Source: Rhodococcus sp. P-2 (GTDB lineage Bacteria > Actinomycetota > Actinomycetes > Mycobacteriales > Mycobacteriaceae). From it: a stretch of 64,000 bases of DNA. Positions within the stretch are counted from its first letter, which is position 1, and each line of letters opens with the position of its first letter. Below the pieces are notes generated by a model. It saw nothing but the letters and a program-made list of their open reading frames with translations, searched no databases and was not told where the DNA came from. Of the stretch, positions 1-11,691 are shown piece after piece. The translations under genes were made by a program, and so were the position numbers. The stretch covers positions 2,728,001 to 2,792,000 of the forward strand of contig NZ_CP066779.1 in assembly GCF_016598535.1 (NCBI RefSeq). The letters run 5' to 3'.

Positions 1-1628
<1,628 letters not shown>

Positions 1629-1637
1629 GGCCTGCAG

Positions 1638-1685
1638 CCCTGTGCGCGGTTGAGGAGTCCCTGGACTCCCTTTCCGCGCACAGGG
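1638..1685 (+). promoter_or_regulatory. Nested stem-loop between gyrB and gyrA
   Basis: A 12-bp perfect inverted repeat (CCCTGTGCGCGG at 1638-1649, CCGCGCACAGGG at 1674-1685) encloses a second one (GGAGTCC at 1654-1660, GGACTCC at 1663-1669). No clear U-tract follows directly, so a full terminator is not supported. It could be an attenuator, an mRNA-processing site or a stabiliser between the two gyrase cistrons. Confidence 0.55.
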
Positions 1686-1715
1686 GCTTGCCCCCTCTTT
1701 TAAGAAAGTGAGCTC

Positions 1716-4247
1716 ATGACCGACACCACGTTGCCACCGGACGGTCCGCAACACGACCGGATCGAACCGGTCGACATCCAGCAGGAAATGCAGAACAGCT
1801 ACATCGACTACGCCATGAGCGTCATCGTCGGTCGCGCTCTGCCGGATGTCCGCGACGGACTGAAGCCGGTGCACCGCCGCGTGCTCTACGCGATGTACGA
1901 CAACGGATATCGCCCAGACCGCGGATACGTGAAGTCTGCCCGACCGGTCGCCGAGACCATGGGTAACTACCACCCCCACGGCGACTCCTCGATCTACGAC
2001 ACGTTGGTCCGTATGGCCCAGCCGTGGTCACTGCGTTACCCGCTCGTCGACGGTCAGGGAAACTTCGGTTCCCGCGGCAACGACGGCGCAGCCGCCATGC
2101 GTTACACCGAGTGCAGGCTCACGCCGCTCGCGATGGAAATGCTGCGCGAAATCGACCACGAGACAGTCGATTTCACCCCGAACTACGACGGCAAGACGCA
2201 GGAACCGACGGTTCTGCCCAGCCGTATCCCGAACCTTCTGATCAACGGTTCCAACGGCATCGCCGTCGGTATGGCCACCAACATTCCGCCGCACAACCTG
2301 CGTGAAGTTGCCGAGGCCATCTACTGGGCGCTCGACAACTTCGAAGCGGACGAGGAAGCCACCCTCGCGGCCGTCATGGAGCGCATCAAGGGACCCGACT
2401 TCCCGACGCACGGGCTCATCGTCGGTGGACAGGGCATCCAGGACGCCTACACCACCGGCCGTGGCTCCGTTCGTATGCGCGGCGTCGTCGAGATCGAAGA
2501 AGATGCCAAGGGCCGCACCACGATCGTCATCACTGAGCTGCCCTACCAGGTCAACCCGGACAACCTGATCACCTCCATCGCCGAGCAGGTTCGTGACGCC
2601 AAGATCGGTGGCATCTCCGACATCCACGACGAGTCCTCGGACCGCGTCGGCATGCGCATCGTCGTCACCGTCAAGCGTGACGCCGTTGCCAAGGTCGTGC
2701 TGAACAACCTTTACAAGCACACCCAGCTGCAGACCAGCTTCGGCTGCAACATGCTCTCCATCGTCGACGGAGTGCCGCGCACGCTGCGCCTCGACCAGAT
2801 GATCCGTCTGTACACGGCGCATCAGCTCGAGGTCATCGTTCGTCGTACCAGGTACCTGCTTCGCAAGGCACAGGAGCGCGCCCACATCCTGCGCGGTCTG
2901 GTCAAGGCCCTCGACGCTCTGGACGAGGTCATCGCCTTGATCCGTGCGTCGCAGACCGTCGACATCGCTCGCGCCGGATTGATGGAGCTCCTCGACGTCG
3001 ACGAGATCCAGGCCGACGCCATCCTCGGAATGCAGTTGCGTCGTCTGGCCGCCCTCGAGCGTCAGAAGATCGTCGACGAGTTGGCCGAGATCGAACTCGA
3101 AATCGCGGACCTCGAAGACATTCTGGCTCGCCCGGAGCGTCAGCGCGCGATCGTTCGTGACGAGCTCAAGGAAATCGTCGACAAGTACGGCGACGACCGT
3201 CGTACCCGCATCATCGCCGCCGACGGAGACGTCAACGACGAGGATCTGATCGCCCGCGAAGACGTTGTCGTCACGATCACCGAGACCGGCTACGCCAAGC
3301 GCACCAAGACCGATCTCTACCGCTCGCAGAAGCGCGGCGGCAAGGGTGTTCAGGGTGCCGGCCTCAAGCAGGACGACATCGTCTCGCACTTCTTCGTCAC
3401 CTCGACGCACGACTGGCTGCTGTTCTTCACCACGAAGGGCCGCGTCTACCGCGCGAAGGCTTACGAGCTGCCCGAGGCGAGCCGTACCGCTCGCGGCCAG
3501 CACGTTGCCAACCTGCTGGCCTTCCAGCCGGACGAGCGCATCCAGTCCGTCATCCAGATCAAGACGTACGAAGACGCGCCATACCTGGTGCTCGCCACTC
3601 GCAACGGTCTGGTCAAGAAGTCCAAGCTCACCGACTTCGACTCCAATCGCAGCGGTGGCATCGTCGCCATCAACCTGCGTGGTGAGGACGAACTGGTCGG
3701 CGCTGTTCTCTGCTCCGCCGACGACGACCTGCTCCTGGTCTCGGCACAGGGCCAGTCGATCCGCTTCTCTGCCACCGACGAGGCACTGCGTCCGATGGGC
3801 CGCGCCACTTCCGGTGTCCAGGGCATGCGTTTCAACGGCGACGACGAGCTGCTTTCGCTCAACGTCGTTCGTGAAGGAACGTTCCTCCTGGTCGCCACCT
3901 CGGGCGGTTACTCCAAGCGAACCGGCATGGAGGATTACCCGGTGCAGGGTCGCGGCGGCAAGGGTGTACTCACGATTCAGTACGACAAGAAACGTGGCAC
4001 TCTGGTCGGTGCGCTCATCGTCGACGACGACGACGAGCTGTACGCGATCACCTCGGGCGGCGGCGTCATCAGGACGGCTGCCAAGCAGGTTCGTAAGGCG
4101 GGACGCCAGACCAAGGGCGTGCGTCTGATGAACCTCGGCGAAGGCGACACACTGCTCGCGATTGCGCGCAACGCCGACGAGCCCGAAGAGCTCGCTGCAG
4201 AGACCACCGACAACGCAGACAATGCCGATGGAGCTAAGGAGTCCTAG
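1716..4247 (+). CDS. gyrA: DNA gyrase subunit A
   Basis: Breakage-reunion subunit of gyrase, 843 aa, the usual actinobacterial length. The quinolone-determining region reads [11 protein letters not shown] with Ser91 and Asp95, equivalent to E. coli Ser83 and Asp87. There is therefore no visible resistance substitution at these two sites, and the Ala seen at this position in M. tuberculosis is Ser here. The catalytic Tyr lies in [10 protein letters not shown] (about Tyr130). A coiled-coil and tower region follows, then the C-terminal beta-pinwheel with the GyrA box [10 protein letters not shown] (about residue 540). The stop TAG overlaps the GTG start of the next gene by one base (TAGTG), which suggests translational coupling. 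Confidence 0.99.
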   Translation: MTDTTLPPDGPQHDRIEPVDIQQEMQNSYIDYAMSVIVGRALPDVRDGLKPVHRRVLYAMYDNGYRPDRGYVKSARPVAETMGNYHPHGDSSIYDTLVRMAQPWSLRYPLVDGQGNFGSRGNDGAAAMRYTECRLTPLAMEMLREIDHETVDFTPNYDGKTQEPTVLPSRIPNLLINGSNGIAVGMATNIPPHNLREVAEAIYWALDNFEADEEATLAAVMERIKGPDFPTHGLIVGGQGIQDAYTTGRGSVRMRGVVEIEEDAKGRTTIVITELPYQVNPDNLITSIAEQVRDAKIGGISDIHDESSDRVGMRIVVTVKRDAVAKVVLNNLYKHTQLQTSFGCNMLSIVDGVPRTLRLDQMIRLYTAHQLEVIVRRTRYLLRKAQERAHILRGLVKALDALDEVIALIRASQTVDIARAGLMELLDVDEIQADAILGMQLRRLAALERQKIVDELAEIELEIADLEDILARPERQRAIVRDELKEIVDKYGDDRRTRIIAADGDVNDEDLIAREDVVVTITETGYAKRTKTDLYRSQKRGGKGVQGAGLKQDDIVSHFFVTSTHDWLLFFTTKGRVYRAKAYELPEASRTARGQHVANLLAFQPDERIQSVIQIKTYEDAPYLVLATRNGLVKKSKLTDFDSNRSGGIVAINLRGEDELVGAVLCSADDDLLLVSAQGQSIRFSATDEALRPMGRATSGVQGMRFNGDDELLSLNVVREGTFLLVATSGGYSKRTGMEDYPVQGRGGKGVLTIQYDKKRGTLVGALIVDDDDELYAITSGGGVIRTAAKQVRKAGRQTKGVRLMNLGEGDTLLAIARNADEPEELAAETTDNADNADGAKES

Positions 4248-5623
4248 TGAGCACTCCCAACCAGCCGGGCAGTGACCGGAAGAGCGAAAGCCCTTCAGGT
4301 CAGGTGCCACCGAAGCCGGAGCAGGCAACTGCTCCGGCGGGGCCGCAGACCTCGAAACCTGCAGCTCCAGCGGACGGCGGACCCAAAGCTTCCGAGGCAG
4401 CTCCGGCGCCCAAGGCACCGGAGCCGCCTCGCGGCCCGTCGGATTCGGCTCAGAAGCCGGCGGCTGCGGCTCCCGAGGCTGCGGGTGCGGCCAAGGGACA
4501 GGCTCCTTCTGCTCCTTCTGTGGCTCCGGCTGCGCCGGTAACTCCGGCGAAGGGTGATGGTCAGGCTCCGCCGCAACCGGTTGCCAATCAGGCTCGTGGC
4601 AGCCAGGCACCGCCGTGGCAGCGCGGACCCCAGCCGTCAGGCCAGCCCCAGGGTCAGCCGTCTCAGGCGCCGAAGGCTCCTGCTCAGAACCCGAGTGCTC
4701 AGAACCCGGCTGTTCAGAACCCAGTCAAGGCTCCGGCACCGCAGAACCAGGTTCCGCAAAGTCAGCCGCAGACCAACATCACGCGCCCTGCCGGCGCTGG
4801 TGCCCCTGCGGGTCGACCGGCAGCTCCGGCCGGGGGTAAGCCGCCTACGGGTCCGCAGCGTCCTGCCGCGGCCGGTCCGGCGCAGGGTGGCCCGGCGCAG
4901 AGTGGCCCGGCTAAATCTCCCGCACCGAAGGGACAGCCGCAATCGGGCCGACCCACCGGTGCGCAGCCGGCACGTCCCGTCGTGACAGGAACGGCAGCGG
5001 CTGCAGCTACCGGTGGTATCGCCGGTGCGGCAGCCGCCAAGAGCAACGCGCCGACGGTCGCAGCCAAGGCAGTTGCACCCGCGGGCGCAGATCCGAGGGC
5101 TGCAAATCCGAAAGCAAAAGCCGCAGCGATCGACGGGCCCACCCGGCACATCGATCGTAAGGATCTGCCGAAGGACATGCCTGACCTCTCCGAGGCCAAG
5201 CATCCGTTGCCTGCTGCGGTGAAGGGTGAGAAAACTCACGCCGGACCGGCTTCGGTCGTCGACGGTGCGCCGCTGCGCGCAACGGTCCAGATCCGTCGGA
5301 TCGACCCGTGGTCCACGCTCAAGATCACCTCCGTGATCTCGGTGTCGCTGTTCTTCGTGTGGATGGTGGCCGTCGGACTGCTCTACGTCGTCCTCGACGG
5401 TATGGGCGTCTGGGATCGCCTGAACAACGCGTTCACCGACATCGTTGCCGACGGCGGCTCGGACGGTCTGGTGACGGCCGGCCAGGTGTTCGGCTACGCC
5501 GCGCTGATCGGTATCGCGAACATGGTGCTTTTCACGGCGCTCGTCACGATCGGATCGTTCATCTACAACCTCTGCAGCGACCTGGTTGGCGGCGTCGAGG
5601 TAACTCTCGCCGACCGCGACTGA
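4247..5623 (+). CDS. DUF3566 membrane protein with long Pro/Ala-rich N-terminus
   Basis: 458 aa, starting at a GTG that overlaps the gyrA stop. Residues 1 to about 340 are low-complexity (Pro, Ala, Gln, Gly) and probably disordered and cytoplasmic. The C-terminal part has the DUF3566 signature around [14 protein letters not shown] and two membrane segments (about 364-386 and 419-445). Synteny matches M. tuberculosis Rv0007, which also follows gyrA. The biochemical role is unknown; its position beside gyrase and cell-division genes is suggestive only. The N-terminal tail is long for the family and is probably expanded by repeat drift. Confidence 0.92.
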   Translation: MSTPNQPGSDRKSESPSGQVPPKPEQATAPAGPQTSKPAAPADGGPKASEAAPAPKAPEPPRGPSDSAQKPAAAAPEAAGAAKGQAPSAPSVAPAAPVTPAKGDGQAPPQPVANQARGSQAPPWQRGPQPSGQPQGQPSQAPKAPAQNPSAQNPAVQNPVKAPAPQNQVPQSQPQTNITRPAGAGAPAGRPAAPAGGKPPTGPQRPAAAGPAQGGPAQSGPAKSPAPKGQPQSGRPTGAQPARPVVTGTAAAAATGGIAGAAAAKSNAPTVAAKAVAPAGADPRAANPKAKAAAIDGPTRHIDRKDLPKDMPDLSEAKHPLPAAVKGEKTHAGPASVVDGAPLRATVQIRRIDPWSTLKITSVISVSLFFVWMVAVGLLYVVLDGMGVWDRLNNAFTDIVADGGSDGLVTAGQVFGYAALIGIANMVLFTALVTIGSFIYNLCSDLVGGVEVTLADRD

Positions 5624-5698
5624 CCTGCGAAAACATTGCTCCGCCGGGCCCGTTTTGGTGTCAGCGGCCCGGTGGGGTAATCTTTGGAATCGGTTCAG

Positions 5699-5772
5699 GG
5701 GCCTATAGCTCAGGTGGTTAGAGCGCTTTACTGATAATGAAGAGGTCGGAGGTTCAAGTCCTCCTAGGCCCA
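5699..5772 (+). tRNA. tRNA-Ile (GAT)
   Basis: Complete cloverleaf of 74 nt. Acceptor GGGCCTA pairs with TAGGCCC, and the anticodon stem is CTTTA/TGAAG with loop CTGATAA, giving GAT at 5733-5735. The T-arm contains GGTTCAAGTCC. CCA is not encoded. Corresponds to ileT downstream of gyrA in mycobacteria. Confidence 0.98.
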
Positions 5773-5801
5773 CTCCCATGTGCCGAAGAAGGGTTGCTGG
5801 A

Positions 5802-5912
5802 ATGAAGGTTTTCCTGCTTGTCGGGGCCGGAATTCTGGTAGCTCTCGGGGTCACCAAGCTGATCAAAAGTCAGCGCGGAGACAAGGTTTGGCACGATTTG
5901 GAAACAGGATAG
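5802..5912 (+). CDS. DLW-39 family small membrane protein
   Basis: A 36-residue ORF lying between tRNA-Ile and tRNA-Ala: ATG AAG GTT TTC ... stop TAG at 5910-5912. It has one hydrophobic segment (residues 3-20, FLLVGAGILVALGV) followed by a basic stretch (TKLIKSQRGDK) and an ending KVWHDLETG. Tiny proteins named DLW-39 occupy this same slot in many actinobacteria. Here the eponymous DLW is replaced by KVWHD, so membership is inferred from position, size and hydrophobic pattern. The RBS is weak (GAAGAAGGG about 10 nt upstream). Function unknown. Confidence 0.7.
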   Translation: MKVFLLVGAGILVALGVTKLIKSQRGDKVWHDLETG

Positions 5913-5948
5913 AACCTAGGTACTCTGACTCCGGTCAGAAAACCGAAC

Positions 5949-6021
5949 GGGGCCTTAGCTCAGTTGGTAGAGCGCTGCCTTTGCAAGGCAGATGTCAGGA
6001 GTTCGAATCTCCTAGGCTCCA
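5949..6021 (+). tRNA. tRNA-Ala (TGC)
   Basis: 73 nt. Acceptor GGGGCCT pairs with AGGCTCC, and the anticodon stem is CTGCC/GGCAG with loop TTTGCAA, giving TGC at 5982-5984. The T-arm has GTTCGAATC. CCA is not encoded. Corresponds to mycobacterial alaT. Confidence 0.98.
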
Positions 6022-6028
6022 CAGTAAG

Positions 6029-6063
6029 AAAACACCCTCCCGGGATCCGGGAGGGTGTTTTTG
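6029..6063 (+). terminator. Rho-independent terminator after tRNA-Ala
   Basis: Stem CACCCTCCCGG (6033-6043) pairs with CCGGGAGGGTG (6047-6057), with flanking A-run and T-run (GTTTTTGT), immediately after the tRNA. Confidence 0.9.
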
Positions 6064-6304
6064 TATCTCCACCCGCCGTTTGTCGACCCTCTGTTTGTCG
6101 ACCCACCGACGGTCTCGTGGCCCTCCCCCTTTTGAGCGAACGGCACTTTCGGCGCACTGGAGGCGATGAACATGCCGTTCGCTCGGAGTGGGGTGGCTAG
6201 AACCGCGCCCACTATGGACCGTTCGTCCCGAATTCTCCGGAAAGTCTAGTGGTCATAACCAGCCGGGCGTAGCGTGAGGAGAACCCAATTTCAGGAGGTT
6301 CGTA

Positions 6305-7414
6305 GTGCTTCACAACGACATTCCCAGCCACGGTGAAATTGCCGCACTCGCGGAGGTGGAAGGGCCCACCTGCATCACCATCGTGACTCCGACTGAAGAT
6401 GCGCCGCAGGATCACGACAAAGCGCGCATCGCCTTCAAGGACCAGGTCCGCTCGGCACTCGCGTCGGTGGAGGATCCGGCCGAGCGCAAACTGTTCGAGG
6501 CCGAATATGCAGAGCTCGACGACGACGACGATTTCTGGCGCTTCCAGTCGCGCTCATTGGTCACGTACGCGACGCCGGAGCGTCTGGTGACCTTCCGCCT
6601 CCCCAACCGTCTGCAGGCGCTCAAAACGGTCAGCGATCGGTTTCATCTCAAGCCTCTGCTCCGTTCGGTGACCTTCCCCCAGACGGCGTTTGTTCTCGCT
6701 CTCGCCGAAGGTTCGGTGCGATTGATCGAGATCGCCGCCGATCAACCGGCTGACGAGGTTCGTGTTCAGGGAATGCCGAAGAACGCTGCGGATCACGCGG
6801 GTAAGTCCTCGATCAACAGCCGAACTGAAGCCGGTCGGCTCTCGGGTTCGGACAGCCGAAAGCTGCGCGTAAATCAGTACGCCCGCGCAGTCGATCACGA
6901 GGTTCGCGGTGTGCTCGCCGGCCGTGACGTCCCCTTGATCCTGGCTGCTGCGGAACCCATCGCGTCGGTGTACCGCTCCGTGAACTCGTACCGCCACCTG
7001 GTCGACAAAACCGTCGAGGGAAACCCGGAAGCCTTGTCGACGCAGGAAGTGGCGGACGGTTCGCGTCCTGCGCTCGACGATTTCCACGCCGAGCAGCTCG
7101 CGGCGGTGCGTGACACCTTCAACGTGCGCACCGAACAGGGACGCACTCAAACCGACGTAGCCGACGTGGCCACCGCCGCGACCTACGGCCAGGTCGACAC
7201 CGTTTTCATCGACATCGATTCCGTCGTACCCGGAAGTCTCGATCCCCAGACGGGCGCTCTCACGACCGGCGAGTCGACCAACGGAAGCACCTACGGGGTC
7301 GTCGACGAGATCGCTCGTCGTGCGCTCCTGACGGGTGCTCGGGTACTCGCTGTACGCGCAGAGGACATTCCGGGCGGCGGCGCAGTTGCCGCGATTTTGC
7401 GCTTCGCCCCGTAA
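6305..7414 (+). CDS. baeRF-family (archaeo-eukaryotic release-factor-like) protein
   Basis: 369 aa, GTG start preceded by a strong SD (AGGAGGTTC). The N-terminus (ITIVTPTEDAPQD..KARIAFKDQV) and the C-terminal RALLTGARVLAVRAED..GGGAVAAILRF stretch are typical of bacterial eRF1-like proteins (baeRF group, host_attack or DUF2267-like fold annotations). No GGQ motif is visible. Members are thought to act on ribosomes or tRNA by relation to eRF1, but that is family inference. It stands alone between the tRNA-Ala terminator and the divergently unrelated hydrolase gene 62 bp downstream. This gene is an insertion relative to the M. tuberculosis order. Confidence 0.7.
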   Translation: MLHNDIPSHGEIAALAEVEGPTCITIVTPTEDAPQDHDKARIAFKDQVRSALASVEDPAERKLFEAEYAELDDDDDFWRFQSRSLVTYATPERLVTFRLPNRLQALKTVSDRFHLKPLLRSVTFPQTAFVLALAEGSVRLIEIAADQPADEVRVQGMPKNAADHAGKSSINSRTEAGRLSGSDSRKLRVNQYARAVDHEVRGVLAGRDVPLILAAAEPIASVYRSVNSYRHLVDKTVEGNPEALSTQEVADGSRPALDDFHAEQLAAVRDTFNVRTEQGRTQTDVADVATAATYGQVDTVFIDIDSVVPGSLDPQTGALTTGESTNGSTYGVVDEIARRALLTGARVLAVRAEDIPGGGAVAAILRFAP

Positions 7415-7476
7415 ACAGACTGGACGCGTGTGCGCCTCGTGACCTTATTCGGGCACGGGGCGCATACGATTCCGGC

Positions 7477-9141
7477 ATGAAACGTGTGTGGGAACGGCTG
7501 CGCCTCTATTGCAAGACGCTGCATCCGGTCGGGCTTGCCTTTGCTCTGGTCTTCTTCACCTGGTCGATGAGTCCCTCCCTGTTGCCGCGCGCGTGGTACC
7601 TGCAGGGCGTTGCGACAGGCATCTCGCTCGCGATGGGATACGGCGTCGGCGTGACGGTTGCCTGGATGATCCGCAAGTGCGGCGTCGAACCGCAGTGGTC
7701 GGATCGCACCAAGAAGATCGGCTGGCGAGTCCTGTTGGCCGCGGCCGTCATTCTTGTTCCGACGTTCTTGGTCCTCGGTTCGTGGTGGCAGCAGATCGTC
7801 CGGGATCTTGTCGAAGCTCCCCGCGCCAATCAGGCGAATTACCTTCTGGTGCTTATGATTTCGCTCGGCATCTGGTTCATCCTGCTCGAGGCCGGTCGCG
7901 GTCTTCGGTTCACCACCAACAAGCTCACCGCAGTCGCACTTCGGTTCGTTCCCCTCGAGGCGGCGAAGGTCGGCAGTTTGATCGTCATCTTCGCGCTCGG
8001 CATCTTCATCGTGAACGGTGCGCTGTACAACGGGTTGATTGCCTTCGCGAACTGGAGTTTCTCCGGTGCCGATCACGAAACACCGGACGGCGTCGAGCAA
8101 CCCATGATCGCCGAGCGCAGTGGTTCGCCGATGTCGGCGGAAGCCTGGGATTCCCTGGGCCAGGAGGGGCGCACCTTCATGGGCAGCGGTCCCACCGCAG
8201 CCGAGATCTCTGCGCTGACCGGACGTGAAGCGAAACAACCCATCCGCGTGTACGCCGGACGTGAATCCTCGGACTCGATCAACGGTGTTGCAGAGCGCGT
8301 CGTCGACGAGTTGGAGCGCACAGGCGGCTTCGACCGCGGAACTCTCGCAGTCGTGACGACCACCGGTCGTGGTTGGGTGAACGAGGACGTCGCGTCGGCG
8401 TTCGAGTACGTCGAGGGCGGCGACACGGCGATCGCGTCGATGCAGTACTCGTTCCTTCCGAGTCCGTTGGCCTTCATCGCAGACCGCGAGACGCCGATGA
8501 TCGCCGGGCGGGCACTCTTCAACGCGGTCTACGCCAAGTGGATCGACCTGCCCGTGGAGACGCGGCCGGAGCTGGTTGTCTTCGGTGAGAGCCTTGGCTC
8601 CTACGGTGGCCAGGCCGCATTTGCCGGCGCCCAGGACATGATGACGCGCGTCGACGGCGCACTGTGGGTCGGAACCCCCAACTTCACTGCCCAATGGCAG
8701 GAAATCACGGACAGTCGCGACTCGGGGTCGAAGGAAATTCTGCCGGTGATCGACGGTGGACGCGCCATTCGGTTTGCCGGTGATCCGGAGGATCTGGAGC
8801 TGAAGTCGGATTGGGACGACGATCGCATCGTGTACTGGCAGCACGCCAGCGACCCGATCACGTGGTGGTCCTTCGACCTGCTGCTCAACAAGCCGGATTG
8901 GCTCAAGGAACCGCTGGGCCGCGACGTGGATCCGGGAATGACGTGGGTGCCTCTCGTGACCTTCTGGCAGGTCACCCTCGACATGGTCTTCTCGGCGGAC
9001 GTCCCGTCCGGGCATGGTCACAATTACGGCGAGGATGCAGCGGACATGTGGGCCAAGATCCTGCATCCCGAGGCCTGGACCTCGGCTGATACCGACAAGC
9101 TTCGTGCGCTGCTGACCACCAATCTGGAGCCCACGAAGTAG
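7477..9141 (+). CDS. Membrane alpha/beta-hydrolase (Rv1069c-like, DUF2319 type)
   Basis: 554 aa. The N-terminal about 220 residues hold four or more membrane segments (LAFALVFFTWSMSPSLLP is a family hallmark), followed by a soluble alpha/beta-hydrolase domain. The nucleophile elbow is in LVVFGESLGSYGGQAAF (about residues 366-382). Conserved acidic (DPITWWSFDLL) and histidine (GHGHNYGEDA, about 509-518) stretches probably complete the triad. Substrate is unknown; lipid esters of the envelope are plausible. ATG chosen because the hydrophobic region begins soon after it. Downstream, a small inverted repeat precedes the lipase gene. Confidence 0.85.
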   Translation: MKRVWERLRLYCKTLHPVGLAFALVFFTWSMSPSLLPRAWYLQGVATGISLAMGYGVGVTVAWMIRKCGVEPQWSDRTKKIGWRVLLAAAVILVPTFLVLGSWWQQIVRDLVEAPRANQANYLLVLMISLGIWFILLEAGRGLRFTTNKLTAVALRFVPLEAAKVGSLIVIFALGIFIVNGALYNGLIAFANWSFSGADHETPDGVEQPMIAERSGSPMSAEAWDSLGQEGRTFMGSGPTAAEISALTGREAKQPIRVYAGRESSDSINGVAERVVDELERTGGFDRGTLAVVTTTGRGWVNEDVASAFEYVEGGDTAIASMQYSFLPSPLAFIADRETPMIAGRALFNAVYAKWIDLPVETRPELVVFGESLGSYGGQAAFAGAQDMMTRVDGALWVGTPNFTAQWQEITDSRDSGSKEILPVIDGGRAIRFAGDPEDLELKSDWDDDRIVYWQHASDPITWWSFDLLLNKPDWLKEPLGRDVDPGMTWVPLVTFWQVTLDMVFSADVPSGHGHNYGEDAADMWAKILHPEAWTSADTDKLRALLTTNLEPTK

Positions 9142-9177
9142 TCGTAAACGGTTGTAATACAGCCTCTTAAGGCGAAA

Positions 9178-9204
9178 ACCTCACGAAAAAGTGTTACGTG
9201 AGGT
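9178..9204. promoter_or_regulatory. Inverted repeat upstream of the lipase gene
   Basis: ACCTCACG (9178-9185) and CGTGAGGT (9197-9204) are perfect 8-bp arms separated by 11 nt. It lies between the hydrolase stop and the lipase start. It could be an operator or a weak terminator; there is no T-run. Confidence 0.4.
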
Positions 9205-9268
9205 ATGTGTTACTCTGCGTTCGCTGTGTGCCAAGTCACAGCGCAGGCGAACGTGGGGAGATCGAAAC

Positions 9269-10546
9269 GTGAAGAGCAGAGCATGGTGGGCGGCCGGGGT
9301 CTCCGTCGCAGCACTGGTCATGGGTGCTGTGACGGCCCCCGCCGCAATGGCTGAACCGGCGGATTTCTACACGCCGCCGTCCGAGCTCCCGGACGGTGCC
9401 AACGGAGATCTCATCAAGAGTGAGCCGTCACCACTGCTGCTGAGCGTGCCCGGATCGAATGGTGCATGGCCGGCAACCGCCACCAAGATCATGTACCGAA
9501 GCGAGGACGCCAAGGGTGCCCCCGTTGCCGTGACGGGCACCTATCTCGAACCGTCGAATCCGTGGACCGGGCAGGGGGCGCGTCCACTGGTTGCCGCAGC
9601 GGTGGGAACGCACGGACAGGGCGATCAGTGCGCACCGTCCAAGCTGTTCAACACCGGCATCGAGTACCAGTTCCCGACGGACGTCATGGTCGGCTACGAG
9701 TCCATCTGGGTGAACACGTTGCTGCTCAACGGCATTGCCGTCGTAGTCACCGATTACGAGGGCCTCGGGACTCCGGGCGATCACACCTACGTCAACCGTG
9801 AAGCCGAAGCACACGCGGTTCTGGACTCGGTGCGCGCCGCGCAGCAACTCCCGAACACGAGCATCCCTGCCGACGGCCCCGTCGGACTGTGGGGTTACTC
9901 GCAAGGTGGAGGAGCTGCCGCTGCCGCAACGGAATTGAAGCCGTCGTACGCTCCCGAGCTTGATCTCAAGGGCACCTACGCAGGTGCACCGCCCGCCGAT
10001 CTGGCGGCGACGCTGCAGCAGGTCGACGGCACGTTCCTCACCGGAGTGATCGGCTACGCGCTCAACGGGATCCTTGCGCAGTACCCCGAGGTTCAGCCGC
10101 TGCTCGACGCCGAGATCAACGATCGTGGCCGACAGATGTTGGCCGCCACCAAGAACCAGTGCGTCGCCGAAAGTGGATTGCAGTTCGGCTTCCAGCAGTC
10201 GTCGAGCTTCACCAATTCCGGTGAATCACTGTCCGCGGTTCTGGCCCGTCTGCCCATGGCGCAGGCGATCCTCGACGAGCAGAAGATCGGCAAGCTGACG
10301 CCGGAGTCGCCCGTGCTGATTCAGCATGGCCGCTCCGATGACATCGTTCCGTTCGGCCAGGGACAGCAACTGGCGCGAGACTGGTGCGGTAAGGGCGCAA
10401 CGGTGCAGTTCTCCGTCAACGAGCTGCCCCCGATCATTCCGGGCTTGGCAATCAATCACGCGACGCCGTACCTGGTGGGCACCCCCGAATCCGTCGGGTA
10501 CATGATCGATCGCTTCAACAACGTCCCGGCACCGTCCAACTGCTGA
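9269..10546 (+). CDS. Secreted lipase (secretory LIP family)
   Basis: 425 aa from the GTG at 9269, chosen because GGGGAG lies 8 nt upstream and a clean signal peptide follows (MKSRAWWAAGVSVAALVMG..AMAEP, cleavage near residue 29). An upstream start at 9191 in the same frame would add 26 non-signal residues. The mature enzyme is a secretory lipase-type alpha/beta hydrolase: nucleophile Ser in LWGYSQGGGAAAAA, Asp in HGRSDDIVP, and His in INHATPYLVG. It probably hydrolyses triacylglycerols or other esters outside the cell. It ends at a strong bidirectional terminator. Confidence 0.92.
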   Translation: MKSRAWWAAGVSVAALVMGAVTAPAAMAEPADFYTPPSELPDGANGDLIKSEPSPLLLSVPGSNGAWPATATKIMYRSEDAKGAPVAVTGTYLEPSNPWTGQGARPLVAAAVGTHGQGDQCAPSKLFNTGIEYQFPTDVMVGYESIWVNTLLLNGIAVVVTDYEGLGTPGDHTYVNREAEAHAVLDSVRAAQQLPNTSIPADGPVGLWGYSQGGGAAAAATELKPSYAPELDLKGTYAGAPPADLAATLQQVDGTFLTGVIGYALNGILAQYPEVQPLLDAEINDRGRQMLAATKNQCVAESGLQFGFQQSSSFTNSGESLSAVLARLPMAQAILDEQKIGKLTPESPVLIQHGRSDDIVPFGQGQQLARDWCGKGATVQFSVNELPPIIPGLAINHATPYLVGTPESVGYMIDRFNNVPAPSNC

Positions 10547-10560
10547 ACGTGAACATCGAA

Positions 10561-10591
10561 AAGCCCCGGAACGCAATATGTTCCGGGGCTT
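10561..10591. terminator. Bidirectional terminator
   Basis: Perfect 12-bp stem AAGCCCCGGAAC (10561-10572) / GTTCCGGGGCTT (10580-10591), flanked by A and T runs on both sides. It serves the lipase (+) and the cwsA gene (-), which converge here. Confidence 0.92.
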
Positions 10592-10603
10592 TTCTCATGT
10601 CGA

Positions 10604-11056
10604 CTAAGCGGTCTTTTCGGCCGAGTTCTCCTCGAGGCGAGGGGGTGCGGAAGCGACCGGCGGATGTTCGCGTCGGCGGCTCTTGAAGAACACCGCGCCG
10701 CCGATCACCGCGACACCGGCGATGACGAACACGGTGACGCGCTTGCGGCCGCGAGGCTTCTCGGTGCGTTCCGCGGACTTGGCGGGGATGGCCTTGGCGC
10801 GCTCGACGCCCTTCTTGGCGAGGACTTTGCCCTGGCGACCCAGGAACAACCCGACCTGCCCGGCGCCGCGAGCAACCGAAGTGGCGACCACCGCAGCGAT
10901 GCGGCGAGCGTTGTCGGCTGCCTCGGACTCTTTGATACGAGCCGCTGTCTCTTCGAGGTAGGCGGCAGTCTCGTCGAAGGTGTCCTCGACGCGGGCGCGC
11001 GCGTGATCGAAGGTGTCGGGCAACTGCGTGCTGAGGGACTCGGTCACTCGTGTCAT
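10604..11056 (-). CDS. cwsA: Cell wall synthesis protein CwsA
   Basis: 150 aa from the ATG at 11056 ([13 protein letters not shown]); the open frame continues upstream to 11137 but with non-typical sequence. Layout: a helical cytoplasmic N-terminus (residues 1-75), a basic stretch ([13 protein letters not shown]), one membrane segment near residue 115 ([18 protein letters not shown]) and a short polar tail. In mycobacteria CwsA interacts with CrgA and Wag31 in polar growth and division. The gene sits beside ppiA as in M. tuberculosis (Rv0008c-Rv0009), in the opposite orientation. Assignment rests on synteny and topology, since CwsA sequences diverge strongly. Confidence 0.85.
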   Translation of the reverse strand: MTRVTESLSTQLPDTFDHARARVEDTFDETAAYLEETAARIKESEAADNARRIAAVVATSVARGAGQVGLFLGRQGKVLAKKGVERAKAIPAKSAERTEKPRGRKRVTVFVIAGVAVIGGAVFFKSRRREHPPVASAPPRLEENSAEKTA

Positions 11057-11146
11057 GACTTCACTTTGCCACAACGGGGAGGCGGGGACAGGGAGAGTTT
11101 TGCGGGGCGACATCCGCGAGAACGTCGGCAATGGCACGATGGTGGT

Positions 11147-11674
11147 GTGACTTCAACTCATCAGACCGCAACCGCAACGCTGCACACGAACCGCGGCGAC
11201 ATCAAGATCGCTCTGTTCGGCAACCATGCGCCGAAGACCGTCGAGAACTTCGTCGGCCTCGCCGACGGCTCGAAGGAGTACACCACCGCAAACGCCGCCG
11301 GCACCAAGACCGGCCCGTTCTACGACGGTGCCATCTTCCACCGCGTCATCGACGGCTTCATGATCCAGGGTGGCGACCCCACCGGCACCGGCACCGGCGG
11401 CCCGGGCTACAAGTTCGGTGACGAGTTCCACCCGGAACTGCAGTTCGACCGCTCCTACCTGCTGGCCATGGCTAACGCAGGCCCGGGAACCAACGGCTCG
11501 CAGTTCTTCATCACCACCGGCCCGACGCCGCACCTGAACCGTCGCCACACCATCTTCGGTGAGGTTCTCGACGACGATTCCAAGAAGGTTGTCGACGCTA
11601 TCTCCTCGACCGCCGTCGATCGTGGCGATCGTCCGGTCGAGCCCGTCGTGATCAACAGCATCACCATCTCCTGA
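11147..11674 (+). CDS. ppiA: Peptidyl-prolyl cis-trans isomerase (cyclophilin A)
   Basis: 175 aa cyclophilin that catalyses proline isomerisation during protein folding. The GTG start (GTGACTTCAACTCAT) gives the expected short N-terminus ahead of [17 protein letters not shown]. Cyclophilin hallmarks are [33 protein letters not shown] and HTIFGEVL. No signal peptide, so cytoplasmic. The 17-bp gap to the rhomboid gene suggests co-transcription. Synteny matches Rv0009. Confidence 0.97.
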   Translation: MTSTHQTATATLHTNRGDIKIALFGNHAPKTVENFVGLADGSKEYTTANAAGTKTGPFYDGAIFHRVIDGFMIQGGDPTGTGTGGPGYKFGDEFHPELQFDRSYLLAMANAGPGTNGSQFFITTGPTPHLNRRHTIFGEVLDDDSKKVVDAISSTAVDRGDRPVEPVVINSITIS

Positions 11675-11691
11675 ACAGGTAAAACAAGCAG

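Noticed and set aside
2028..4610. 860-aa open frame on the minus strand
   Set aside because: It is antisense to gyrA and the DUF3566 gene, has no recognisable domain, and arises from high-GC codon bias.
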